A stretch of 64,000 nucleotides of DNA. Origin: a virus. Every line of letters begins with the position of its first letter. The first letter of the stretch is position 1. This document shows positions 16,235 to 24,079 of the stretch, piece by piece. Location of the stretch: IMG/VR virus record IMGVR_UViG_3300032046_000018, positions 1 to 64,000 of that record; one strand, 5' to 3'. Under the pieces are notes generated by a model, which searched no databases, was not told the DNA's origin, and saw nothing but the letters and a program-made list of their open reading frames with translations. The position numbers were made by a program, and so were the translations under genes.

Positions 16235-16703
16235 AGGAGAGTTAAAACCCTGGAGTGATGAGGAAATACGAATCATCAATGAGAATTATGATAAAATGAC
16301 CTGGGGTGAAATAGGAGCATTGCTTGGCAGGACGGCTATTTCCGTTAGACAAAGGGCATTGAGACTCGGCCTGAAGCATGGATTAAAAGGGAGAATGAAT
16401 CCAGCATATAAGAATGGTAATCTTGTTGATAGATATGTCAAACTATATGGAAAGTATGAATGCCCTTATGCTGATGAAAAGGGTAATGTTAATGAGCATG
16501 TGTATGTATGGTGGCTTAATCATGGCGCCACAATAGAAGATGGTGAAGTTATACATCACAAGGACTTGAATCCTTTAAACAATAACATCGAGAATCTTGT
16601 AAAAATGACAAATGAGGAGCACTGTAGAATGCACTCTATAGAAAATAGCAAGCAAAAATTCCGTGACGCTTCCGGGAAATTTGTGAGGTTGGGGGTGAAC
16701 TAG
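16215..16703 (+). CDS. HNH homing-type endonuclease
   Basis: A 162-residue protein. Residues 10-50 (LKPWSDEEIRIINENYDKMT and GEIGALLGRTAISVRQRA) form a Myb/SANT-like DNA-binding domain. The HNH core is VIHHKDLNPLNNNIENLVKM followed by EEHCRMH, with the metal and catalytic histidines visible. This is the layout of phage free-standing homing endonucleases (HNH_3 group). Its base composition is clearly more A+T-rich than the flanking genes and the cassette is bracketed by direct repeats, both consistent with recent transfer. Confidence 0.85.
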   Translation: MPSWKNRGELKPWSDEEIRIINENYDKMTWGEIGALLGRTAISVRQRALRLGLKHGLKGRMNPAYKNGNLVDRYVKLYGKYECPYADEKGNVNEHVYVWWLNHGATIEDGEVIHHKDLNPLNNNIENLVKMTNEEHCRMHSIENSKQKFRDASGKFVRLGVN

Positions 16704-16719
16704 AATGATACAATCATTC
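16695..16719 (+). repeat. 25-bp direct repeat, right copy of HNH cassette
   Basis: Near-identical to 16015-16039. It spans the end of the HNH gene (codons Val-Asn-stop), and an ATG (16705) with a strong ribosome site GGGGGTGA at 16691-16698, giving MIQSF, the expected first residues of the Dam-type methyltransferase in the shifted frame. Confidence 0.85.
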
Positions 16720-16737
16720 GGCTGGTTTCGGTGGTAA
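16705..16737 (+). other. probable true 5' end of the Dam gene, needing a +1 shift
   Basis: From ATG 16705 the frame reads MIQSFGWF then CGG TGG TAA (stop). Skipping the single C after TTT (16726-16729) joins it to GGKAWLVP in the frame of the downstream gene and restores MIQSFGWFGGKAWLVP, the FxGGK N-terminal motif of Dam-family enzymes. No start codon precedes the FGGK codons in the downstream frame. TTT-C is a known type of +1 slippery site, but a sequencing error or real mutation is equally possible. Confidence 0.6.
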
Positions 16738-16747
16738 AGCTTGGCTC

Positions 16748-17548
16748 GTGCCAACGCTAATCAAGCTAACACCATCACATCTCGTGAGCATAGAAGCGTT
16801 TGGTGGAGCAGCGTGGTACACGCTTAACAAACCCAAGTCACACGCGGAGGTTATAAATGACGTGAACGACTTGCTCGTCAATCTCTGGCTCACGTTACAA
16901 TCTGACATCGAGAGATTCAAGGAACGCAATACATACATCATAGACGCTCGAAAACTCTACATCGACTACGAGAAGAGTTACAAGGAGAATAAATGGGAGA
17001 ACTGCGATAACGTGGAGAAGGCGTTTCGATTCTACTATCTCATCACCCATAGTTTCTCGTTCATGCTCCACGGATTCCACGCGGTAAGATTTGACAAGGC
17101 GCCAAGCCAGCAAGGCAGTTACCTCCACAAGATCGAAGCAATCGACAACATCTACGAGCGCATCAAGGAGATACAATTCCGCAACGAAAACGTGTTTGAC
17201 ATGCTCCCCAGGTACGACAAGGAGGGAGCATTCATGTACCTGGACCCTCCATACGTCCAGGGAGGGTATGCGTATGCCGAGATGCTCGGGGGGAAGCCAT
17301 GGACTGAGGAGGATAAGTACAATCTGAGAGAAATGATCTGGGGTTTCAAGAATGCGAAAATCTTGCTGAGCGTCGACAATGGAGAGTACTACATGACGGA
17401 TGGGTGGACGATGCGGGTCATGGACAAGGGCGGGCGCTTGACACGGGCGGGAGCAACCCCGAACCGGGAATGCCTCGTGATGAACTACGAGCCACCAAAG
17501 CGCCAGTTCAAGGAAACGAATGCTGCGGACACGGGTGGTGATTTCTGA
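16748..17548 (+). CDS. Dam-type N6-adenine DNA methyltransferase (D12 class)
   Basis: This open frame has 266 residues from a GTG, but the family's N-terminal FxGGK SAM-binding motif lies upstream (16727-16738) and needs a frame change. Visible motifs: VSIEAFGGAAWY (motif I) and the catalytic MYLDPPYVQGG near residue 163. Typical alpha-class order. It methylates adenine in short sites such as GATC in related enzymes; here the target is unknown. With the TSPPY enzyme at 997-2061 it probably gives the virus two methylation specificities. The C-terminus ends ETNAADTGGDF, nearly the same as the next gene's. Confidence 0.85.
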   Translation: MPTLIKLTPSHLVSIEAFGGAAWYTLNKPKSHAEVINDVNDLLVNLWLTLQSDIERFKERNTYIIDARKLYIDYEKSYKENKWENCDNVEKAFRFYYLITHSFSFMLHGFHAVRFDKAPSQQGSYLHKIEAIDNIYERIKEIQFRNENVFDMLPRYDKEGAFMYLDPPYVQGGYAYAEMLGGKPWTEEDKYNLREMIWGFKNAKILLSVDNGEYYMTDGWTMRVMDKGGRLTRAGATPNRECLVMNYEPPKRQFKETNAADTGGDF

Positions 17549-17549
17549 G

Positions 17550-17705
17550 GTGTGGTGCGTGCATTGCAAATCAAAGAGCTTCCACCAGCATGGCACTGGA
17601 GGATACGTGTTCAAGTGCGACTCGTGTGGCAAGCTCTTCACGAAGACGGAACCAGAATTCAAAGGGCACGAGACGAATGCAGCAAATACATTTGGTGATT
17701 TCTAA
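17550..17705 (+). CDS. small zinc-ribbon protein with -GDF tail
   Basis: A 51-residue protein: CVHC and CDSCG form a zinc ribbon in the first 30 residues; the end is ETNAANTFGDF, matching the Dam C-terminus in seven of nine final residues although codons differ. GTG 17550 is preferred because GGTGGTGAT (17534-17542) is at ribosome-site distance; the frame is open further upstream. It abuts nrdG (TAATG junction). A zinc ribbon plus docking tail suggests an adaptor protein. Confidence 0.65.
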   Translation: MWCVHCKSKSFHQHGTGGYVFKCDSCGKLFTKTEPEFKGHETNAANTFGDF

Positions 17706-18382
17706 TGGTGCTGATGATAGCAGCGATTGAAAAGTGTGCCATCGCGGAGTTTGATGGCGCCATAACATGCGTGATATTCTTGCAGGGCTGCGACATGAAG
17801 TGCTCCTACTGCCAGAATAGCGCTCTTATCAAGCCCTACAGCGAGAAGGCCATGGAGGCCACTGCAGAAGAAATAATCGAGGAAATACCATGGGACGAGA
17901 TCGACGCCATCTCCATCACTGGTGGCGAGCCTCTCTGGTCAGCATTAGGTACCCAAGAAGGAGGAGCGGATTTAATGCGGCTTCTTATGCACGCCAGGGA
18001 CCGGCGAAAGAAGACGAACATCGACACGAATGGAAACTTTGCCAACGAGGAGAAGATGCGCCTGCTCGAGCACGTGGCTCCCTACCTTACTTCTATTAGC
18101 GTTGACATTAAATATGGAGCACCGCCGTACATCAACCAGATGGCGATGTCACTCCGCAAAGCCATGCTTTTCTCTCAGGCACGATTTCGGATGGTGTTGT
18201 TCAAGGGAAGGTGGCAGCCGAAGAATTGCATCGAAAGCGGGATATCAGCACTGCTCCTCAACAATATCAGGCTGATAACTGGCGTGAGAAACGAGAACGT
18301 GGCGCCGATGATGACGGATGAGGAGTGCAAGGAAATGAAAGAGGCGTGGCACAAGCTCGGGATAGAGTTGGTGATAAAATGA
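17705..18382 (+). CDS. nrdG: anaerobic ribonucleotide reductase activating protein (radical SAM)
   Basis: A 225-residue radical SAM enzyme. GCDMKCSYCQN near residue 28 holds the CxxxCxxC that binds the 4Fe-4S cluster, and ISITGGEPLW is the SAM-binding GGE motif. The N-terminus (FDGAITCVIFLQGC) is typical of NrdG/PflA activases. It abstracts hydrogen from the C-terminal glycine of NrdD to make the glycyl radical. The partner nrdD is 17 kb away at 35778-37745 rather than adjacent, which is unusual. Works only without oxygen. Confidence 0.88.
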   Translation: MVLMIAAIEKCAIAEFDGAITCVIFLQGCDMKCSYCQNSALIKPYSEKAMEATAEEIIEEIPWDEIDAISITGGEPLWSALGTQEGGADLMRLLMHARDRRKKTNIDTNGNFANEEKMRLLEHVAPYLTSISVDIKYGAPPYINQMAMSLRKAMLFSQARFRMVLFKGRWQPKNCIESGISALLLNNIRLITGVRNENVAPMMTDEECKEMKEAWHKLGIELVIK

Positions 18383-18948
18383 ATGATGCGGTGAAGAAGG
18401 CCAAGGAAAGATATCCTGGGGAAACATGCTTGCACGGCACTGATGATTTCATCATCATGTTCGCCATATATGGAGTTGGAAACAAGAAGGCGTATTTCGA
18501 GGATGTTAAGGCTGCATCCATTGATGGAATCAAGGTGCTGTTCGAGGAGAATGTGGGGGTCAAGCGCCCGGAAGCCAAGATAAATAGCGGCGATTATTTC
18601 ACGTGGCACGGGTTCGCGTATCTCATGTATCCCCTTGCAGACATGGACTTGATAGGCCCAGTCGTGAAGGCGAGCATCGTTGAATACACGATCAAGCAAA
18701 AGAAGGATGAATCAGAAGACGAATTTAGCGAGATTTATGATACCTTCTACAAGAGCGAGGAGGAGAAGGCGTTCTTCAGCGATCCAACTGCCAGGACACT
18801 TGTCCTCGAGGACAACAGGGGAGATTGCCTGTGCATAGCGACGTGTGGCAAGGCGGAAGGACGAAGGAAATATGTAGAAGATTTCGAGGCTAACATGGAC
18901 CTCAGTTCATTAATGGTAAAAACGGCAGACCCGTTTGGTGATTTCTAA
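18379..18948 (+). CDS. unknown protein with -GDF tail
   Basis: A 189-residue alpha/beta protein, start at the ATG overlapping the nrdG stop. No family recognised. The last residues, VKTADPFGDF, belong to the C-terminal tail pattern shared by PolB, Dam and the zinc-ribbon protein. The final codons GGTGATTTC also serve as ribosome site for the next gene, which starts immediately after the stop. Confidence 0.65.
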   Translation: MNDAVKKAKERYPGETCLHGTDDFIIMFAIYGVGNKKAYFEDVKAASIDGIKVLFEENVGVKRPEAKINSGDYFTWHGFAYLMYPLADMDLIGPVVKASIVEYTIKQKKDESEDEFSEIYDTFYKSEEEKAFFSDPTARTLVLEDNRGDCLCIATCGKAEGRRKYVEDFEANMDLSSLMVKTADPFGDF

Positions 18949-19332
18949 ATGATCATTAACGACGAGAACGATTTCGAGGAGTGGAAGGCTGAAGTACTCG
19001 CCACCAAGATGTCACACGATGGATGGCAGAGGGACCCTACAAGACAAGTGATCTCGTGGATAGAACACGATCCACATGAATGGGTGTTGAAACTTGAATG
19101 GCACGTCGCCATCCCCGATGTACGAGGTAATAACTTCACGGGGATGCTTTCAAGACATAGTATCAATGGGATAACAGAATTCAGGACGCCATTGGAACCT
19201 GGGCCCCACGAGCCAGCGGTGATGACTACAGTGAGATTGTGCCACAAGGTGTTTGCTGGCTTCTTTAAAATTGAAGAAATATTCAATCGTGCAATACAAT
19301 TTGTAAAAGATTCGGTATTTTCAACAAGATGA
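18949..19332 (+). CDS. unknown alpha/beta protein
   Basis: A 127-residue protein starting directly after the previous stop (TAAATG). The middle (ISWIEHDPHEWVLKLEWHVA) is beta-rich with many Trp and His. No recognised family. Confidence 0.6.
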   Translation: MIINDENDFEEWKAEVLATKMSHDGWQRDPTRQVISWIEHDPHEWVLKLEWHVAIPDVRGNNFTGMLSRHSINGITEFRTPLEPGPHEPAVMTTVRLCHKVFAGFFKIEEIFNRAIQFVKDSVFSTR

Positions 19333-19344
19333 GATGATGAAAAA

Positions 19345-19569
19345 ATGGCAAGCATAGAACAAATGAAAGAGTTTTTGGATAGCGTCGAGGAAACATGCAA
19401 GGAAAACGGACGGATAGACTCGAAAGAAGTGCGCCGTCTCTGGGAGGAAATAACTGGAGATGGGTGCATTGCCATCAGCATTGGCAGGATGCTCTGCACC
19501 ATGAGAATCTTTACCAGATGCGTCGAGGGGCTCTTCGTCTACTACAAGCTGAAGGATGAGAAAAAATGA
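19345..19569 (+). CDS. small helical protein
   Basis: A 74-residue protein with a helix-loop-helix-like pattern (SKEVRRLWEEITGDGCIAIS then GRMLCTMRIFTRC) that could be a small winged-helix or DNA-binding domain. Overlaps the next gene by four bases. Confidence 0.6.
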   Translation: MASIEQMKEFLDSVEETCKENGRIDSKEVRRLWEEITGDGCIAISIGRMLCTMRIFTRCVEGLFVYYKLKDEKK

Positions 19570-19937
19570 GCGACAATATAAACCATCCTGCGCATTACAC
19601 GCAGGGAAGGATAGAGGTCATCGAGTACATCGAAGACCAGAAGATGGGCTATTGCCTCGGCAATGCCATCAAGTATATTAGCAGAGCCCGATTCAAGGGC
19701 AAGTACAAGGAGGACTTGGAGAAGGCGGCATGGTACATCAACCGTGCCATCAAGGAGTTCGACGAGCTCGGGAGCATTGACATGGAAGTACAGATTCCCG
19801 TGCAACCTGATAACGAGATCAAGGACAAGCTCAACGAGCTCATCAAGATGTTTGACGACCACTACCACGGGATAGCTGAAGGGGCGGACTCGACGGCGTG
19901 CAATGGGTCGGCGTTCAACGTGAAAGAGTTGAAGTAG
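19566..19937 (+). CDS. DUF3310 family protein
   Basis: A 123-residue protein. NHPAHYTQGRIEVIEYIEDQ followed by GNAIKYISRARFKGKYKEDL and AAWYINRAI is the signature of DUF3310, common in phages next to DNA metabolism genes and sometimes labelled nucleotide kinase without proof. Acidic C-terminal extension of about 45 residues. Biochemical function unknown. Confidence 0.9.
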   Translation: MSDNINHPAHYTQGRIEVIEYIEDQKMGYCLGNAIKYISRARFKGKYKEDLEKAAWYINRAIKEFDELGSIDMEVQIPVQPDNEIKDKLNELIKMFDDHYHGIAEGADSTACNGSAFNVKELK

Positions 19938-19940
19938 ATC

Positions 19941-20990
19941 ATGGAGAAAATAGACCTGTCGGCGTACTTGAAGGAGAACGTGGTCGTGGACCACCTCAAG
20001 TTCAGGGACATGCCATGGGTTGACAAGTCGAAATGGCGGAAGCACAAGTGGTGCCCGAAAGCGTTCGAGCTCAAGACCATGGAGGAGATGACTGGAAAAC
20101 TCGTGACACGTGACTTTGACTTCGGCCACGATGCCATGGAGATGGGCAGCGACGCGCATCTCGTGTTCTCGCATTTCTTCAAGGCCATCGTGGACAACGA
20201 CCTCATCGCCAGGTTCATGGAGGTTCCGATAGAACACGAGTTCAAGAAGAGCAGGTTGTACTACACGTTCCTTGATATCTGTAACCAGATTCTCCCGGAG
20301 AATCTCAGGTCTGACCCATATCGACAGCGGATCATTTCAAACTTCTGCGAGTACCAGAAGGACTACTGGAATCAATTATCACAGCAGTTCAACCACAAGA
20401 AGTGGGCGTTCAAGAAGTTTTTCATCCCCATCTACCAGGAACTCTATCTCGAGAATTTTGACATGATGATATACGGCACGCTCGACGCCATGTACCACAA
20501 TCCCCTCTACGGGACAAACACCGACTGGGGTGACAAGAAGTACACGATCATCGACTACAAGGGTGGGAACGTGCCGAAGGGCGTGAAGGAAGGCGAGTCG
20601 TCGACGGACATGAAATCTGCCGATCGGCAGGAGATGCACGTCTACGCGTGGCTCGTCGCCCATGCTCAGAAACAAGTGAAGGACGTTGACCCGGTGACGA
20701 TGGAGGAGGTCATACGAAACGTGAAGGTGTTCCCCGACATCGAGGAATACACGGATGTCATCGCAAACATGTTGTTCCTCGGGGATGACAAGCCATACTA
20801 CCTGCCACCGATGTTGATGCAAAATCGCAGTCTCGAGGCTATATTCAAGGAGATACGGAGAATGCGTGAAACATGGACTGCCGGAGGGAAGTACGCCATG
20901 GTGAAAATGGAATCCGCACCATACAAATGCCCGGCGTGTGAATACGTGAACCACTGCAACTCGATTCGATTAAAGGAGGCGTTTAATTAA
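19941..20990 (+). CDS. Cas4/RecB-like Fe-S PD-(D/E)XK nuclease
   Basis: A 349-residue exonuclease-type protein. Nuclease core: GTLDAMY near residue 180, IIDYKGG near 207 (the D...D-x-K pattern) and a following Gln region. Four cysteines, one in KWCPKAF near 38 and three in KCPACEYVNHC near 330, match the 4Fe-4S cluster of Cas4/AddB-like nucleases. No CRISPR genes are near, so it probably processes viral DNA ends or acts in recombination. It lies directly before the primase group. Confidence 0.85.
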   Translation: MEKIDLSAYLKENVVVDHLKFRDMPWVDKSKWRKHKWCPKAFELKTMEEMTGKLVTRDFDFGHDAMEMGSDAHLVFSHFFKAIVDNDLIARFMEVPIEHEFKKSRLYYTFLDICNQILPENLRSDPYRQRIISNFCEYQKDYWNQLSQQFNHKKWAFKKFFIPIYQELYLENFDMMIYGTLDAMYHNPLYGTNTDWGDKKYTIIDYKGGNVPKGVKEGESSTDMKSADRQEMHVYAWLVAHAQKQVKDVDPVTMEEVIRNVKVFPDIEEYTDVIANMLFLGDDKPYYLPPMLMQNRSLEAIFKEIRRMRETWTAGGKYAMVKMESAPYKCPACEYVNHCNSIRLKEAFN

Positions 20991-21668
20991 ATGGTAAAGG
21001 AAAAAACGTACATTATCCATGTTGAGTTCCCCCCTGCGAAGGAGGACCGCACCATTCACATGGACCGCAAGGAATTGACCATGGATGTGAAGAAGGGCGA
21101 TCCCGTGGTGATGTCGTGGCAGCTTGTCGTTGATGACGACGCTTCCATGGCCAGCATCCAGGAGTTTGATAGTGACATGAATTTCGTGCAGGAATTCACC
21201 CTCGCCGGGAACCCCGCGCCGCCCGCCCTAACCGTCTATTTCGATAGAGAACCGAGAACCGAAGATGACATGGTAATCGTGAAGGATGAGACGGTCGCCG
21301 CCGAGTTTATTCACCAGGACGAAAACACGACTCGATCCGTGCCCGCCGCGACGAAGCCTACAAGTGACGACATCGTGAAATGGGCGTTGGATATCAAACC
21401 CACCCCGAATGCCCCACCCTTTTCGGATAATCTCGTGCTCTGCCCATATTGTGGTGTAGCAGACGTTTGGTTATCCTATCCAAACAGTTACACCATTGCC
21501 GAGTACAAGTGTCACTCGTGTGGCAAGGAGTGGAAACAAGAGAACGCTCAAGATAAGCCAGCGAGTGACATTCCAAACTGGCGGACGTGCAAGCGCCGTT
21601 TCAACGATGACGACATTGAATGCAAGGGCTGCGCCGGGTTTAGCGAGTGCATGAAAATGCTTGGATGA
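20991..21668 (+). CDS. multi-cysteine zinc-ribbon protein
   Basis: A 225-residue protein. The N-terminal 90 residues are beta-rich; then CPYCG and CHSCGKEW form a zinc ribbon (residues about 150-180), and the C-terminus carries RTCKRRF, ECKGCAGF and ECMKMLG, a possible second metal site. Starts at the ATG directly after the nuclease stop. Probably nucleic-acid binding; role unknown. Confidence 0.65.
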   Translation: MVKEKTYIIHVEFPPAKEDRTIHMDRKELTMDVKKGDPVVMSWQLVVDDDASMASIQEFDSDMNFVQEFTLAGNPAPPALTVYFDREPRTEDDMVIVKDETVAAEFIHQDENTTRSVPAATKPTSDDIVKWALDIKPTPNAPPFSDNLVLCPYCGVADVWLSYPNSYTIAEYKCHSCGKEWKQENAQDKPASDIPNWRTCKRRFNDDDIECKGCAGFSECMKMLG

Positions 21669-21680
21669 AGGTGGAATCTC

Positions 21681-21875
21681 ATGCAGAGCGAGAAAACGTT
21701 CAAGAGTAGCAGGGAGTGCCGATTCTGCGACCACCCTCCATTCAAGACCAAGAAGGCGCGGGATAAACACGAGCAGTTTGCAGAAGGTGTTGATCACGGC
21801 TTCGACAAGAAGGGCAAGCGAATACGGAGGGACGACTACACCGAAACAGTAGAGATTGTTGGTGATGGACGCTGA
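21681..21875 (+). CDS. small C2H2-like zinc-finger protein
   Basis: A 64-residue basic protein. CRFCDH...KKARDKHEQF has CxxC followed about 13 residues later by a His and another His further on, like archaeal C2H2 fingers. Overlaps the primase start. Likely DNA-binding. Confidence 0.6.
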   Translation: MQSEKTFKSSRECRFCDHPPFKTKKARDKHEQFAEGVDHGFDKKGKRIRRDDYTETVEIVGDGR

Positions 21876-22947
21876 ATCATTATATTGGGAGACCCTCATA
21901 CCCCAGCGACCAGTCCGGCGGAAATGCTTCGCTGGATGGAACGCTGCACTCCGGGATGCAAAGTGGTGGATGGCCGCTGGAGCCGAAGCATATATATCAA
22001 ACTACGGCTACCGGGAACTTGTTGACGACCCAGGATCGTACGGATACGACCGGTCGATGGTCCCCGACTACGCCACAGCAGTTATCAATTGTATATTTAT
22101 TGATATTGACTACACGCTCGTCATAGACGGCGAGAATGAAATCATCGAATATAGGCCGGATATAAACATGGATGTCGTGAAGATGGATGACTGGTGCGCC
22201 GCGAATGGCGACCTCAAGCGAAAGTGGCGATTCACGGGCGGAGGCTTTCACGGCCTCATCAAGGCCGAAGGTCCCGCCTCGAAGCTCGATGACGCTGTCC
22301 GGTTCATCGCCAGCGAGACCCATGCCAGGATTGACCCAGGAAGCGAGACGACTGCCACGTGCAAGCGGGTCATTAATTCGGTCAATCGCAAGCATGGCAA
22401 TCACGTCATCCCGGTATCCATTGACGAAATACGTTCAAGTACCCAAGATAAATTGCTACAACTGGCGTCGATGCCCAGGGATGACGAGTTCTCTCTTGGG
22501 CACGGCACCTGGTATTTTGAAGGGGTGAAATCTTCAATGAAGAAGCAAATGGATATAATTGGGAAGTACAGCAAGAAGATCATTGCTGACAGCAAGGATG
22601 CAACACTGGAGAAGTATGGGCTCTCGTGGAATGACGATTTCTGCCCTGCACTCCAGCATTTGATAATGAAACAAAATCCAGGAAACGACGATAGGAGATT
22701 TGTCATAAAGTATCTGCGGGACGTGCTAAAAATCCCATTCGTTGACCTGGTAGACGAGACGAAGACGGTGATAAATCTCTTCATTAACATCATGGAAAAC
22801 AAGGCCAAGGCGAAACACGCGGCGGTGAAGGAAAAACAATGTATAATGATTTACAGACGGAAACGACGGTTCCATCCATACGAACTGCGATTGGAAGGTT
22901 TGTGCCCGGAGGGATGTGCTGAATGCCTGGAGAAGAGGAATGCGTGA
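21865..22947 (+). CDS. archaeo-eukaryotic primase, PriS-PriL-like fusion
   Basis: A 360-residue primase. The catalytic part has FIDIDYT (two metal-binding aspartates, near residue 80) and FTGGGFHGLI (near 123), the AEP motifs I and II. The C-terminal 110 residues look like the Fe-S domain of the large subunit: FCPALQHLI, then NDDRRFVIKYLRDV, a Cys in EKQCIMIY and two or three in GLCPEGCAEC. The two parts in one chain resemble compact fused archaeal-virus or plasmid primases. ATG 21865 is preferred; TTG and GTG lie just upstream. It would make RNA or DNA primers for PolB. Confidence 0.82.
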   Translation: MDAESLYWETLIPQRPVRRKCFAGWNAALRDAKWWMAAGAEAYISNYGYRELVDDPGSYGYDRSMVPDYATAVINCIFIDIDYTLVIDGENEIIEYRPDINMDVVKMDDWCAANGDLKRKWRFTGGGFHGLIKAEGPASKLDDAVRFIASETHARIDPGSETTATCKRVINSVNRKHGNHVIPVSIDEIRSSTQDKLLQLASMPRDDEFSLGHGTWYFEGVKSSMKKQMDIIGKYSKKIIADSKDATLEKYGLSWNDDFCPALQHLIMKQNPGNDDRRFVIKYLRDVLKIPFVDLVDETKTVINLFINIMENKAKAKHAAVKEKQCIMIYRRKRRFHPYELRLEGLCPEGCAECLEKRNA

Positions 22948-23108
22948 GTGAATCGCTTGCCGAGTTGATGAACGAGATGAAGGAGCGATTCTTGTCACAC
23001 GGGTTCGCGTGCAGGATAACAGTGGATGAGACGACATCAGTAGAGACGATAGAATTCAAATTTGTAAGGGATAACACGAGGGATGTAGCATGGGGGATGG
23101 TGACTTGA
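22944..23108 (+). CDS. small unknown protein
   Basis: A 54-residue protein starting at GTG overlapping the primase stop (GTGA), with GGAGAAGAGG just upstream. An in-frame ATG at 22923 lies inside the primase. The second half is beta-type (CRITVDETTSVETIEFKFV). Overlaps the next gene. No family recognised. Confidence 0.55.
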   Translation: MSESLAELMNEMKERFLSHGFACRITVDETTSVETIEFKFVRDNTRDVAWGMVT

Positions 23109-23428
23109 TAGACTTTAGCGTGCGCACCTCGCCAGAGTGGGACTCGTTTATTAACAGGTTTGATTGCCCCGCGTGCGGGCAGGGTCTCGTGCTGGTAGCG
23201 GTGACCGCGACGATAGAATGCGTGATGGAATTGACACACCCGCCAGAACTCGTGACGCTCGGACTTGATCCACCAGACCTGGTGCACAAAGGATTCAGGT
23301 TCTTGATCAATGCATTTGATAGGTGCCCGGCGTGCATGGGGGAATTCAGGAAAACGTATCACATCGAGGACAACGAGCAAAAGGCGCTGCTCAACTTGAT
23401 AGCGACGGTGGTGACGAAAAATGGCTGA
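23090..23428 (+). CDS. zinc-ribbon protein
   Basis: A 112-residue protein with two cysteine pairs, DCPACGQG near residue 25 and RCPACMGE near 78, plus a Cys between them. The widely spaced pairs suggest one zinc site closing a beta domain. Overlaps the genes on both sides. Function unknown. Confidence 0.6.
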   Translation: MGDGDLIDFSVRTSPEWDSFINRFDCPACGQGLVLVAVTATIECVMELTHPPELVTLGLDPPDLVHKGFRFLINAFDRCPACMGEFRKTYHIEDNEQKALLNLIATVVTKNG

Positions 23429-24062
23429 AAAGGTAACGACAAGAGAATTAATAAAAAAAGTGCTGACCGAGTCTGGCGTTCCTATGACGGCAACGCAGAT
23501 TTATAATGAAAGCAAGGCGATGAAGATACCATGGGAAAGTGTGCATGAGCATCCAGAGGCAATTATAAATTCATTTATCTCCAAGGATGTGAAGGGGGAG
23601 AAATCTGAATTTATGAGGACCTCATCAGAACCAAATACATATGCGATGAACACACCCGAGATAAAGGACGCCACACCAGCAAGAGAGACTGCAAAAATAT
23701 CAGATGGGCCAAGCGCCAAGAAGGTTGTAAATCTTCTACAGAAAATAAACATCTCCAAACTCTCCATTTCTAATGAGCATGAGCTTGAATTGGTTATGTG
23801 GGGTGCTTTGTGTGGTAGGTGGCCCGACTGGATAAAATGGCGCAAGAATATCGGTGGGAGGACGTGTGATGTTGGATTGTCTGGTGTTGCAGTTGAAATG
23901 AAATACATCAAGACAATGGCAGATAGAGATAGATTGGTAGGGCAGGTCCTCGATTACCTGAAGGAAGTGGACGAGGTCGTCGTGGTAGCTGTTGATGATA
24001 AGGGGCTACTAAGGGAGTCTCCCCTGAATACATTTGATAATGTGTTTATGATGATAGTATAG
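23421..24062 (+). CDS. HARE-HTH fused to restriction-like nuclease domain
   Basis: A 213-residue protein. Residues 5-80 (TTRELIKKVLTESGVPMTAT then IYNESKAM and FISKDV) match a HARE-HTH winged domain, used by restriction and modified-DNA-sensing proteins. Residues 105-205 have a nuclease-like order: NEHELELVMWGAL, then CDVGLSGVAVEMKYIK (D...E-x-K) and DRLVGQVLDYLKEVD. This is the layout of modified-cytosine-related endonucleases, so it may cut host or competitor DNA or act in repair. More A+T-rich than its neighbours, suggesting later acquisition. Confidence 0.7.
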   Translation: MAEKVTTRELIKKVLTESGVPMTATQIYNESKAMKIPWESVHEHPEAIINSFISKDVKGEKSEFMRTSSEPNTYAMNTPEIKDATPARETAKISDGPSAKKVVNLLQKINISKLSISNEHELELVMWGALCGRWPDWIKWRKNIGGRTCDVGLSGVAVEMKYIKTMADRDRLVGQVLDYLKEVDEVVVVAVDDKGLLRESPLNTFDNVFMMIV

Positions 24063-24079
24063 ATACTGAGGAGAGGAAA

